Assembly (NCBI GenBank): GCA_003229345.1
Contig: QIDN01000156.1
Span: 1-18,387 of the forward strand
Direction of reading: 5' to 3'
Length of the DNA stretch: 18,387 nt
From: Nitrospirota bacterium
GTDB taxonomy: Bacteria; Nitrospinota; Nitrospinia; Nitrospinales; Nitrospinaceae
How positions within the stretch are numbered: the stretch's first letter is position 1; the number at the start of each line of letters is the position of its first letter. Below are positions 1 through 7,700 of the stretch, one piece after another. The position numbers and the translations under genes were made by a program. The notes under the pieces were generated by a model. It saw nothing but the letters and a program-made list of their open reading frames with translations, did no database searches and was not told the origin of the DNA.

Positions 1-82
1 ATCCTTATGGATCGTTTATATTATAAGTACAAGTAATATATTGAGTTTTTTCTTTAGCGCCCAAATATAGAGGTGATGCACG

Positions 83-949
83 ATGCGCATTCTATATCCT
101 TTCGCCAAACGGTTTATCGCCGGGGAAGACCGGGCAACGGCGGTGAAGAACATCAAGTCCCTGTACGAGCAGGGGTTTCTCTGCACGGTGGATGTCCTGG
201 GCGAAAGTGTTCACACAGAGAATCAGGCCATCGCGGCGAAAAACGAGTATCTGGCTTTACTGAAGGACATCGAAACCTTTCATCGTCCGGTTGATATTTC
301 AGCCAAGGTCAGCGCGTTGGGAATGGATATCAGCTATGACCTCTGCAAAAAAAATGTGGAGGATTTGATCGACGCGGCGTGTCATCACACTGTCCGGTTT
401 GACATGGAGGGCTCGGATTTAACCGAGCGAACTTTGAAGTTGGGCCTCGAACTCCAGAAAACCCATAAGAACCTGGGAGTGGTCGTGCAAGCCTATTTAC
501 GCCGGACCGACCAGGATATACAATCGGTAATCGAGCAAGGAGTTTCCACCCGATTGTGCAAGGGAGCTTACAAGGAGCCGGAGGCCATCGCTTATCAGTC
601 GATGGATGAAATCCGTGAAAACTTTTTGAAGCAGGCTTTCCGCCTTCTCAAAGAAGGAAACCTGTCCGCCATCGCCACCCACGACGAAGTTTTGATAGAA
701 AAAATTATTGAATTTATCGAAAAGGAAAAAATTCCCCATGATTCTTTCTATTTTGAATTACTTTATGGGGTACGGCGAGATATCCAGCAGGCGCTTTTGA
801 ATAGGGGATATCAGGTGCGAATATATATCCCCTATGGAAAAGCCTGGCTCCCTTACACCTTGAGACGACTGGCGGAAAGAAAAGAGAATATTATTTTTGT
901 CGTTAAAAACCTGATCCGGGAAACCCTGGGCTTGAGCAAAATCAAGTAG
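83..949 (+). CDS. Proline dehydrogenase (monofunctional PRODH)
   Basis: FAD-dependent oxidation of L-proline to pyrroline-5-carboxylate, the first step of proline catabolism. The 288-residue product is about the size of stand-alone bacterial PRODH and has no P5C dehydrogenase or DNA-binding part, so it is not a full PutA. Barrel motifs appear in family order: ISAKVSAL with K75, RFDMEGS with D107, RLCKGAY (157-163), ATH (198-200), FELLYGVR (224-231) and the C-terminal YTLRRLAER (258-266), whose Arg pair and Tyr contact proline and flavin in characterised enzymes. The ATG is preceded by GAGG at 70-73. A glycosyltransferase follows 30 bases later. No P5C dehydrogenase lies in the window. Family assignment is firm; membrane association with the quinone pool is family knowledge only. 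Confidence 0.93.
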   Translation: MRILYPFAKRFIAGEDRATAVKNIKSLYEQGFLCTVDVLGESVHTENQAIAAKNEYLALLKDIETFHRPVDISAKVSALGMDISYDLCKKNVEDLIDAACHHTVRFDMEGSDLTERTLKLGLELQKTHKNLGVVVQAYLRRTDQDIQSVIEQGVSTRLCKGAYKEPEAIAYQSMDEIRENFLKQAFRLLKEGNLSAIATHDEVLIEKIIEFIEKEKIPHDSFYFELLYGVRRDIQQALLNRGYQVRIYIPYGKAWLPYTLRRLAERKENIIFVVKNLIRETLGLSKIK

Positions 950-979
950 CCCTCGATCACCCATCATCTACCTGCAACC

Positions 980-2119
980 ATGACACTCAAAGTACTAACC
1001 ATTTACTACAAGCACCGGCGGGGCGGTTTCTGCAAACGATTTCGCCTGAAAATCGAAGCTTACCTGAAAGCGGGTTGGCAGGTGCATTACATCGCGGTGG
1101 AACCTTATCCTTATCAAGACGATAATTTGATTCCCCACATACTTCCCTGTCCTTTTAAAAAACATTCAGGATTGTTCTTCTGGGGCTGGTTTTTCACAAT
1201 GACGCCCTTGTATGCACTGGCTCTGGGAGTGCGTCACAAATTCCATCTCATCTCTGCCGCCACTCCGGTCTATGCCTGGATCAGTGGGCCCGCTAAATGG
1301 TTGCGTAAAACACCTATGGTAACTCTTTTATGGACCAAGCCCCAGTTCACCACCGATTGCCATGAAAACTACCAATCCCTTAATAAACTGGAAAATATTC
1401 TGGAACGGTGGGGCGTCCGGTGGTCGGACCGGATGATCGCCAATTCCGATGCCTGTCGCAGCTCCTGGATTCAGCGCTACCATTTGGATGCCGCAAGGGT
1501 TGATGTGCATCCGAATCACGTTGATACACCACCCTTCAAAAAAGAAGAACAACGTCAAAAATTGATCCAGGAATTGAAGCTGGCGGATGACGCCTTCATC
1601 ATCGCCAGCACCAGTATTTTTGAACCTCACAAAAACCTGGAATTCTTGATCGCCGCATTTTCGCATGTGGATTCCGAACGAGCGGTTTTAGTGTTGATCG
1701 GAGCTGGCGAACAACGCTCCCATCTGAAAAAGGTCGCGCAAGCTTTAGGAATTGCGGAACGTGTTATTTTTACCGGGTGGAGGGACGATGCCCGAAAACT
1801 CCTTCAGGGATCAGATTTATTTGTATTTCCCTCTTTGCGGGAAGGTATGTCCGAATCTCTTTTGGAAGCAACCACCTGCAAAATACCTTGCCTGGTGAGC
1901 GCCATTCCAGAAAACATGGAAGTTGTCCGCAATCCCGAACAACATTTCAGCCCTCATCAAACGCACGCGCTGATCCAAAAAATAAACCGGTGTATCGAGG
2001 ATGGCAGTTACTACGACGATTTGTTAAAACAAACCGAAACGGATGGCAGTCGATATATTTTTGATTGGGGAAAAGGCTGGATGGAGCGAATTCAGCAGAT
2101 GATAAGCCCCAAAGTCTAG
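980..2119 (+). CDS. GT-B glycosyltransferase (family 4-like)
   Basis: Probably transfers a sugar from a nucleotide-sugar donor to a surface glycan or lipid; donor and acceptor cannot be read from sequence. The 379 residues follow the GT-B plan: an N-terminal acceptor domain (about 1-185) with no signal peptide, and a C-terminal donor domain starting near 205. The donor domain has STSIFEPHKN (210-219), VLIGAG (238-243) and an EX7E signature, E288 and E296 in LREGMSESLLEA. A hydrophobic patch around 66-85 suggests membrane association. No clear Shine-Dalgarno precedes the ATG, so translation may be coupled to proline dehydrogenase upstream, an odd partner for it. Its TAG stop overlaps the stop of convergent lipA. 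It could act on LPS core or another polysaccharide. Confidence 0.85.
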   Translation: MTLKVLTIYYKHRRGGFCKRFRLKIEAYLKAGWQVHYIAVEPYPYQDDNLIPHILPCPFKKHSGLFFWGWFFTMTPLYALALGVRHKFHLISAATPVYAWISGPAKWLRKTPMVTLLWTKPQFTTDCHENYQSLNKLENILERWGVRWSDRMIANSDACRSSWIQRYHLDAARVDVHPNHVDTPPFKKEEQRQKLIQELKLADDAFIIASTSIFEPHKNLEFLIAAFSHVDSERAVLVLIGAGEQRSHLKKVAQALGIAERVIFTGWRDDARKLLQGSDLFVFPSLREGMSESLLEATTCKIPCLVSAIPENMEVVRNPEQHFSPHQTHALIQKINRCIEDGSYYDDLLKQTETDGSRYIFDWGKGWMERIQQMISPKV

Positions 2120-3009
2120 ACAATTCCAGCGGCATTGGCTTGCTGATCGGCACGGAATGAACTGCGGACTAGTGGGCCGGACTCGACGTGATCAAATCCC
2201 AGGTCTTCGCCGATTTGTTTGTATTCGGCAAACACATCGGGGTGAACATATTCCATGACCTCGAGGTGGGTACGGGTGGGTTGAAGGTATTGGCCGATGG
2301 ACAACATCCGGCACCCCGCTTGCCTCAAGTCCGTCATGGTTTGAATCACTTCCTGCCGGGTTTCGCCATGACCCAGCATCATACTGCTTTTGGTGATTAT
2401 CCCAAATTGCCGTGCCGCAACGGTCAGAGTTTTGAGGGACCAATCATAACGACATTGTGGACGAACACGTTTCTGCAAGGATTCCACCGTCTCGATATTG
2501 TGCGCAAACACAGCCGGTTGGGCGGCACATACTGTTTCTATCAAAGACACCTCAGCCTTGAAATCCGGCACAAGAACCTCTACTCCGAGAGCGGGGCACA
2601 GCTCATGAATCTGCTGGAGAACTTTGGCCCAGTGGCGGGCTCCCCCATCCGGCAGATCATCCCGGTCCACCGAAGTGATAACTACATAATTCAGGCTCAA
2701 ACGGGAGAGCATTTCCGCCACCTGTCGGGGCTCATTGTCATCCGGGGGCAACATCTGACCCGTGGGAACATCGCAAAACCGGCAGGCACGGGAACAATGA
2801 TCACCTAGAATCATCAAGGTCAATGTTCCCTTCCCCCAACATTCGCCGATATTGGGACAAGAAGCCGATTCGCATACGGTATGCAGTTGGTATTTCCGGA
2901 CTAAAGAGCGCAGATGAAAAAAAGCTTCGCCGGAAGGCAAAGACGTTTTCAACCAGACGGGGAGCCGACTGCGTGAATTAGGAGAGATCGGAGCCTTCTT
3001 CAACACCAT
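2116..3009 (-). CDS. lipA: Lipoyl synthase
   Basis: Radical-SAM enzyme that inserts two sulfurs into octanoyl groups on lipoyl-dependent proteins such as pyruvate dehydrogenase E2 and glycine cleavage H protein. The 297 residues carry both Fe-S signatures: the auxiliary-cluster motif CESASCPNIGEC (C46, C51, C57) and the radical-SAM motif CSRACRFC (C72, C76, C79). The conserved C-terminal GPLVRSSF (278-285) supplies the serine ligand of the auxiliary cluster in structurally studied LipA. VVITSVDRDDLPDGGA (residues 109-124) is also typical. The ATG has only a weak upstream purine stretch (GGGAAA). No lipB is adjacent. The gene stands alone, divergent from lptF and convergent with the glycosyltransferase. 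Confidence 0.97.
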   Translation of the reverse strand: MVLKKAPISPNSRSRLPVWLKTSLPSGEAFFHLRSLVRKYQLHTVCESASCPNIGECWGKGTLTLMILGDHCSRACRFCDVPTGQMLPPDDNEPRQVAEMLSRLSLNYVVITSVDRDDLPDGGARHWAKVLQQIHELCPALGVEVLVPDFKAEVSLIETVCAAQPAVFAHNIETVESLQKRVRPQCRYDWSLKTLTVAARQFGIITKSSMMLGHGETRQEVIQTMTDLRQAGCRMLSIGQYLQPTRTHLEVMEYVHPDVFAEYKQIGEDLGFDHVESGPLVRSSFRADQQANAAGIV

Positions 3010-3014
3010 TTTCC

Positions 3015-3044
3015 CGAACAGAGCAGGTGAATAAATAGTATAAT
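3015..3044 (+). promoter_or_regulatory. Candidate sigma-70-type promoter for lptF
   Basis: A perfect TATAAT at 3039-3044 lies 18 bases after a poor -35-like CGAACA (3015-3020). It would start transcription near 3051 and give a leader of roughly 80 bases before lptF at 3134. The box lies in the divergent lipA/lptF interval. The same bases contain an offset TATACT on the minus strand that could serve lipA, although no good -35 is visible for it. Motif match only. Confidence 0.4.
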
Positions 3045-3133
3045 GTAATGGTAAATTGATTCGAGGGACTTAAGACCCCACACCTTAATAGAAAGCGCGG
3101 GGGCTCCAGCCACCGGGAATTCTACCAATTTTC

Positions 3134-4354
3134 ATGAAAATCATCCACCGCTATATTTTCACGGAAGCCCTTAAAGTTTTCGCCCTGAGCACCATGTTTC
3201 TGACCATGGTCATGTTTCTTGATAGAGCCATGTTCATGACAGACCTGATCCTCAACCGGGGTCTGACGATGCTTGAGGTAGGACGGATGGTGCTTTATAT
3301 TTCGCCAATATTTTTATCGATCACTATTCCGATCAGCGTTCTGGTAGCAGCGGTGGTTACTTTCAACCAGTTCTCATCGGATAACGAATTTGTCGTCATG
3401 AAATCTTGCGGTTGGAGTTTTATGTATCTTCTCCGCCCCATCCTTCTCTTTTCCTTTCTTGCTTACATTGCAACCAATGCGATAATTTTCTATGCACTTC
3501 CTTTAGGCAATCAAGCCTTAAAACAGATGATTTTTGATATTGTAAAAACCCGAGCCAACATCAATATCAAGCCCAACGTATTCAATCGTGATTTTGACAA
3601 TATGGTATTGATGATCAAAGAAAAAAACGGCCCGAATGGTTTCAAAGGAGTTTTTATTGCAGACAGTTCCTATAAGGGATCCACCAAAATCATTCTCTCC
3701 GAGCAGGGTTTTATTCTGACCGATCCGGCCAACTTCAGAATCCAACTTCAATTGAGAAACGGGTCCATTCATGATCTGGCCAAGCAAGGCGAGGATTATC
3801 AAATCATGAAATTTGATAGGTACGACTTGACCCTGGATATCCCCGGAACCGAACAATTTGGAAAAGAAAATATTATGGATGAGAGGGAAATGTCTGTGCC
3901 AGAACTGCGAGAAAAAATAGAAGCCAACCGTAAAACCGGCTGGCGGGACCATTTAGCAGAAGTGGAATTGAGCAAGCGATTTTCCATCCCGCTGTCATGC
4001 ATTCTCTTTGGAATCATTGGGGTTCCTCTGGGGATCACCTCTCACCGCTCCGGAAAATCCGGAGGATTTGTTTTTGCAATCCTGATTATCTTGATGTATT
4101 ACGTCAGCTTGGTGCTCATGCAGAATTTAGGCCGAAGCGGAGTGATCAACCCCTATTTTTCGGTGTGGATCCCCAACATCGTCTTATTGGTTGTTGCCAT
4201 TTACGTAGGCTACAAAACCCAAAGGGAAATTCCTTTCAGAACCTTCAATAAAGTTAGCGGGCGAATTACTCTGCTATGGGAATATCTGTTGAAAAAATTC
4301 GGTTACACTCAAATCTATTCAGAAACAAGCAACCACTCCAGAAATCCAGATTGA
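3134..4354 (+). CDS. lptF: LPS export permease, YjgP/YjgQ (LptF/LptG) family, most like LptF
   Basis: Inner-membrane permease of the LptB2FG transporter that extracts LPS and passes it to LptC. The 406-residue protein has the family plan: three N-terminal membrane segments (about 12-30, 54-76, 100-122), a periplasmic beta-jellyroll region (about 135-280), and three C-terminal segments (about 284-302, 311-330, 342-361). Recognisable stretches are MKIIHRYIFTEALKVF at the start, RANINIKPNVFN (140-151) and KRFSIPLSCILFGIIGVPLG (281-300), which favour LptF over LptG. A tail of about 40 residues makes it longer than E. coli LptF. No clear Shine-Dalgarno precedes the ATG, but the typical N-terminus fixes the start. 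No lptG is adjacent; a CBS-domain gene follows after eight bases. Confidence 0.88.
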   Translation: MKIIHRYIFTEALKVFALSTMFLTMVMFLDRAMFMTDLILNRGLTMLEVGRMVLYISPIFLSITIPISVLVAAVVTFNQFSSDNEFVVMKSCGWSFMYLLRPILLFSFLAYIATNAIIFYALPLGNQALKQMIFDIVKTRANINIKPNVFNRDFDNMVLMIKEKNGPNGFKGVFIADSSYKGSTKIILSEQGFILTDPANFRIQLQLRNGSIHDLAKQGEDYQIMKFDRYDLTLDIPGTEQFGKENIMDEREMSVPELREKIEANRKTGWRDHLAEVELSKRFSIPLSCILFGIIGVPLGITSHRSGKSGGFVFAILIILMYYVSLVLMQNLGRSGVINPYFSVWIPNIVLLVVAIYVGYKTQREIPFRTFNKVSGRITLLWEYLLKKFGYTQIYSETSNHSRNPD

Positions 4355-4362
4355 GGTCTTAA

Positions 4363-4815
4363 ATGATTACAGCTAAAGAAATTATGACCCAAGAGGTGAT
4401 TACAGTCACTAAAAGCACCTCTATTAAAAACTTATCCGACTTGTTCATTAAACACAAAGTAAATGGTTTTCCGGTGTTGGACGAGGATGACCAACTGATC
4501 GGTATCGTTACTGAAAAAAACCTGATTGAGCAAAATAAAAATCTTCATATTCCTACCGTGATCGCCCTATTCGACGCCGTTATTTATCTGGAGAGCGGTA
4601 AAAAATTCGAGGAGGAAGTGAAGCGTTTCAACGCGACCCAGGTTAAAGATATTTACACTTCCAATGTGGTAACCGTTTCGCCCGATGTCAACATCCATGA
4701 AATAGCCTCACTGATGGCCGAAAAAAGTGTCCATTCGATTCCGGTGGTGGACGGTAAAAACGTACTGGGGATAATCGGTAAGCTGGACATCATAAAAGGC
4801 CTGGCCCAGAGCTAG
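4363..4815 (+). CDS. Two-CBS-domain protein
   Basis: A 150-residue soluble protein formed almost entirely by one CBS pair: CBS1 at about 1-57 (MITAKEIMTQEVITV at the start, GFPVLDEDDQLIGIVTEKNL at 35-54) and CBS2 at about 93-148 (VKDIYTSNVVTVSPD, HSIPVVDGKNVLGIIGKLDI). Such pairs usually bind adenine nucleotides and regulate a partner, but no catalytic domain is attached, so the target is unknown. The start is well supported: GAGG at 4353-4356 overlaps the TGA of lptF (4352-4354) and lies six bases from the ATG, implying co-translation with the LPS permease. Whether it regulates LPS export is speculation from this spacing. Confidence 0.88.
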   Translation: MITAKEIMTQEVITVTKSTSIKNLSDLFIKHKVNGFPVLDEDDQLIGIVTEKNLIEQNKNLHIPTVIALFDAVIYLESGKKFEEEVKRFNATQVKDIYTSNVVTVSPDVNIHEIASLMAEKSVHSIPVVDGKNVLGIIGKLDIIKGLAQS

Positions 4816-4910
4816 TCCTTGCAGGAATCAATTTAGGCTTTCATTTAAAAAAAAACTCCGGTATAAGAAAACTATAGGCGCATGTCAAAAATCTCCATAA
4901 AAGAAACTGA

Positions 4911-4922
4911 GGAGGTGCCTCC
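4911..4922 (+). promoter_or_regulatory. Strong Shine-Dalgarno within a self-complementary 12-mer
   Basis: GGAGGTGCCTCC lies directly against the ATG at 4923. GGAGG is a strong ribosome-binding site seven bases from the start, and the following CCTCC is its exact complement. The two arms could pair as a short hairpin or in trans and mask the site. It is the strongest Shine-Dalgarno seen in the window and fixes the start of the heme protein. A regulatory role is not shown. Confidence 0.6.
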
Positions 4923-6035
4923 ATGTTTAAGTTAAGGTTTTCTTTAGTTCGCCTTGATTTTCTATTCATTCTATTCCTTCTGCTCCCTCTGGCCGACTCT
5001 GAGGCCCAACCCCCTCTAGGACAAAAAGCAATACCCGCTCATCGCGCGGCCGATTATATTCATGCCGTCATTGATACTGACCGAACCATTTACTCGCAAT
5101 ACATTGTCGAGCGTCTGGGCGAAACGGTCTCACTGAAGGCTTCCGAACATTGGAAAAAAATGAACACCCTGCCCCTCCCCGCTCAATTTTTGATGATGTC
5201 ATCAAAAATTGTGAATTCAAAAAACCTGGGAGTCAAGTATAGATTGATGAGTTTATGGCCCATCAATTCAAATAACGCATTCAAAACTAAAGAGGAAAAA
5301 AAAGGGCTGGAAAAAGTAGCGCTCAATCCAAAGCAACCTTATATATGGACCATCACGAAGGGTAGCCTGATACTTTTTAACGCGGTTTATCCGGATTTAG
5401 CAGTAACCAAAAGCTGTATTCGATGCCATAACAATCACCCTAAAAGCCCGAAAAGAGATTTCAAACGAAACGATGTTATGGGAGGTATCCATATATCTTT
5501 CCCTATTTCAAAAATGGGAAAGACATCCTCGCAGAAAAATCTCGTCGTAGCCCCCGAAGTCGTGGCAGATTATGTGCATGCGATTCTGGAGGCAGATCGA
5601 ACCGTGTATGCCAGGCACATCGTGAATCGCCTGCAAAAAAAGAACATTATCTACGCTTCTGAAAATTGGTGGGAGGAAAATACTCTTCTGCTTCCGGCGC
5701 AGTTTTTGCTCAACGCGTCCGACTTAATCAAGAATATGCGATTGGGTCTGGATTACAAATTGATCAGCCTTTGGCCAATCAACCCGCACAATGGCGCCGC
5801 CAATAAGTTTGAACGTATCGGATTGGAAGCGGTGGCATCTCATCCGTTCCGGCCTTATATCGGTACGCTTCAGGTTGGAAAACAGTCATATTTCCAGGCA
5901 ATTTATCCCGACTTTGCCGTAACACCGGCCTGTGTAACCTGCCACAACTCCCATCCTAAAAGCCTGAAGCATGACTTTAAATTGCATGACGTGCTCGGTG
6001 GAATTGTGGTCACCATTCCGACAGAGTCTGATTAA
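4923..6035 (+). CDS. Secreted tandem Tll0287-like (DUF3365) c-type di-heme protein
   Basis: Residues 1-28 form a Sec signal peptide (basic start, hydrophobic LFILFLLLPLA, likely cleavage near SEA-Q), so the protein should be periplasmic. The mature part is two copies of one domain, about 43-195 and 215-367. They align without gaps at a 172-residue offset with roughly half the positions identical by eye. Shared blocks are ADY.HA....DRT.Y, LPAQFL, SLWPIN, YPD.AVT, HPKS.K.DFK and GGI. Each copy ends with one covalent-heme motif: CIRCH (165-169) and CVTCH (337-341). Tll0287-like domains are PAS-like heme modules, often the sensor part of kinases and cyclases; here there is no transmembrane output domain. 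Electron transfer, redox or ligand sensing are all possible. No cytochrome c maturation or oxidase gene is nearby. Confidence 0.8.
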   Translation: MFKLRFSLVRLDFLFILFLLLPLADSEAQPPLGQKAIPAHRAADYIHAVIDTDRTIYSQYIVERLGETVSLKASEHWKKMNTLPLPAQFLMMSSKIVNSKNLGVKYRLMSLWPINSNNAFKTKEEKKGLEKVALNPKQPYIWTITKGSLILFNAVYPDLAVTKSCIRCHNNHPKSPKRDFKRNDVMGGIHISFPISKMGKTSSQKNLVVAPEVVADYVHAILEADRTVYARHIVNRLQKKNIIYASENWWEENTLLLPAQFLLNASDLIKNMRLGLDYKLISLWPINPHNGAANKFERIGLEAVASHPFRPYIGTLQVGKQSYFQAIYPDFAVTPACVTCHNSHPKSLKHDFKLHDVLGGIVVTIPTESD

Positions 6036-7657
6036 CGGGTTTTGCGGTGCCGGAGGGAGTGCGATACAAATTCGCGGAACAGGGGGTGGGGTTCCATCGG
6101 AGATGACTTGAACTCAGGATGAAATTGCCCGGCCAAGAACCAGGGGTGGTCGGCTAACTCGATGATTTCTACCAGATTGCCGCTGGGTGAGATTCCACTA
6201 ATCTTCATCCCCGCTTCTTCCAATTGAAACCTGTATTTATTATTGAATTCGTAACGATGGCGGTGGCGTTCATTTATTTCCCGATCACCATAAGCGGCAA
6301 AGGCGAGAGACTCTTTCCGCAACTGGCAGGGATACTGACCCAGCCGCATGGTCCCACCCTTGTTCCCATTCACCTCTTGATCGTGCATCAAGTCGATGAT
6401 GGGATGCGGCGTGTTCGGTTTGAACTCGGCGCTATCCGCATCCTTGAGATTCGCCACGCTACGGGCAAAATCAACCACCGCCGAGTGCATGCCCAGACAA
6501 ATGCCCAGATAGGGAACTTTGTTCTCGCGGGCAAACCCCGCCGCTTTGACCTTTCCTTCAAATCCGCGATCGCCAAATCCTCCCGGTACAAGTATTCCGT
6601 CGCAGCCTCTTAATTGTTCGGTTCCGCCCTCCTTCTCCAAATCTTCAGCCGACACCCATTTCAGATTGACCTTGACTCGATTACTTATCCCGCCATGCAC
6701 CAGGGCTTCCATCAAGCTCTTATAAGATTCCTTAAGCTCAAGGTACTTTCCGACAATGGCGATTTCCACTTCGCCTTCCAGCTGATCCAGATATTTGTTG
6801 ATCGTTTCCCATTGGCTCAGATCAGGCTCCACGCCGGACATATTCATTTTTTCAAGGATAATGCGGGTCAATCCCTCATGATGCAAATTCAGCGGCACCT
6901 GATAAATCGACTTGGCATCCATGGCCGTAATAACGGAATCCACATCCAGATTACAAAATAGCGCAATTTTATTTTTAATTTCTTTGGACACATGATATTC
7001 AGAGCGGCAGAGAAGAACATCCGGCTGGATACCAATCTCTCTCAGTTTCTGTACGCTGTGCTGAGTCGGCTTGGTTTTCAGTTCATCCGCAGTTTTGATA
7101 TAAAGCAGGGGGGTCAGGTGAACGTAAATCACATTCTTAGGATTGTTATCGAATCGAAATTGGCGGATCGCCTCCAGAAACGGTAAGCTTTCGATATCAC
7201 CCACCGTGCCACCGATTTCACAAATCACCACATCCACGCCTTCGCTCACGGCACGGATTCGCGATTTGATTTCATCCGTGATATGAGGGATCACCTGCAC
7301 GGTCGCTCCCAGAAACTCACCTCGCCGCTCTTTTTCAATGACATCATTATAGATTCGACCGGCAGTTACATTATTGATCTTGCCCATACGCGCATGGGTG
7401 AACCGCTCATAGTGGCCGAGATCCAAGTCTGTTTCAGCCCCATCATCGGTCACATAAACTTCTCCGTGTTGAAACGGGTTCATCGTCCCGGGATCGACGT
7501 TAATATACGGGTCCAGCTTGAGCAGGGTGATTTTCAACCCGGAACATTCCAGCAGACTGCCCAGCGAGGCCGCGGCAATCCCCTTTCCCAGAGAAGACAA
7601 AACTCCTCCGGTAACAAAAATGTATTTTACTTTTTTATCGCTATATTTTTTTGCCAA
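6032..7657 (-). CDS. pyrG: CTP synthase
   Basis: Converts UTP to CTP using ATP and glutamine. The 541 residues are full length: an N-terminal amidoligase domain (about 1-270) with the P-loop TGGVLSSLGKGI (16-27) and GEVYVTDDGAETDLDLGHYE (65-84), then a class-I glutaminase domain (about 295-541) with triad C387 (GICLGM), H513 and E515 (QFHPEF). The position after GICLGM is His391, where Gln is usual. The start is TTG: an in-frame TGA lies four codons upstream, the next Met is residue 59, and GAGG sits seven bases before the TTG. It lies 43 bases downstream of kdsB, whose enzyme consumes CTP. Its TAA overlaps the stop of the convergent heme-protein gene. Confidence 0.98.
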   Translation of the reverse strand: MAKKYSDKKVKYIFVTGGVLSSLGKGIAAASLGSLLECSGLKITLLKLDPYINVDPGTMNPFQHGEVYVTDDGAETDLDLGHYERFTHARMGKINNVTAGRIYNDVIEKERRGEFLGATVQVIPHITDEIKSRIRAVSEGVDVVICEIGGTVGDIESLPFLEAIRQFRFDNNPKNVIYVHLTPLLYIKTADELKTKPTQHSVQKLREIGIQPDVLLCRSEYHVSKEIKNKIALFCNLDVDSVITAMDAKSIYQVPLNLHHEGLTRIILEKMNMSGVEPDLSQWETINKYLDQLEGEVEIAIVGKYLELKESYKSLMEALVHGGISNRVKVNLKWVSAEDLEKEGGTEQLRGCDGILVPGGFGDRGFEGKVKAAGFARENKVPYLGICLGMHSAVVDFARSVANLKDADSAEFKPNTPHPIIDLMHDQEVNGNKGGTMRLGQYPCQLRKESLAFAAYGDREINERHRHRYEFNNKYRFQLEEAGMKISGISPSGNLVEIIELADHPWFLAGQFHPEFKSSPMEPHPLFREFVSHSLRHRKTR

Positions 7658-7664
7658 ACCTGAA

Positions 7665-7668
7665 CCTC
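7665..7668 (-). promoter_or_regulatory. Shine-Dalgarno supporting a TTG start for pyrG
   Basis: On the minus strand GAGG is followed by seven bases and then TTG (7657-7655). An ATG at 7670-7668 is out of frame with pyrG, and the pyrG frame has a TGA at 7669-7667. TTG is therefore the only start that keeps the conserved N-terminus. Confidence 0.8.
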
Positions 7669-7700
7669 ATTTGCATCTATTGAAAAGATTGATTCGAGTT

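Noticed and set aside
1..82. AT-rich sequence before proline dehydrogenase examined for a promoter
   Set aside because: Several TATA-like strings occur but none has a -35 at a proper distance within the window.
2188..2808. 206-codon open frame on the plus strand opposite lipA
   Set aside because: It is the antisense shadow of a fully conserved lipA frame with all six cysteines; its translation shows no recognisable domain and no ribosome-binding site.
3065..3079. GGGaCTTAAGaCCC imperfect palindrome in the lptF leader
   Set aside because: A mismatch pair interrupts it and nothing else suggests a riboswitch or operator; kept only as a note.
3518..3952. 144-codon minus-strand frame inside lptF
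   Set aside because: It lies opposite the periplasmic region of a clear permease and has no ribosome-binding site or domain.
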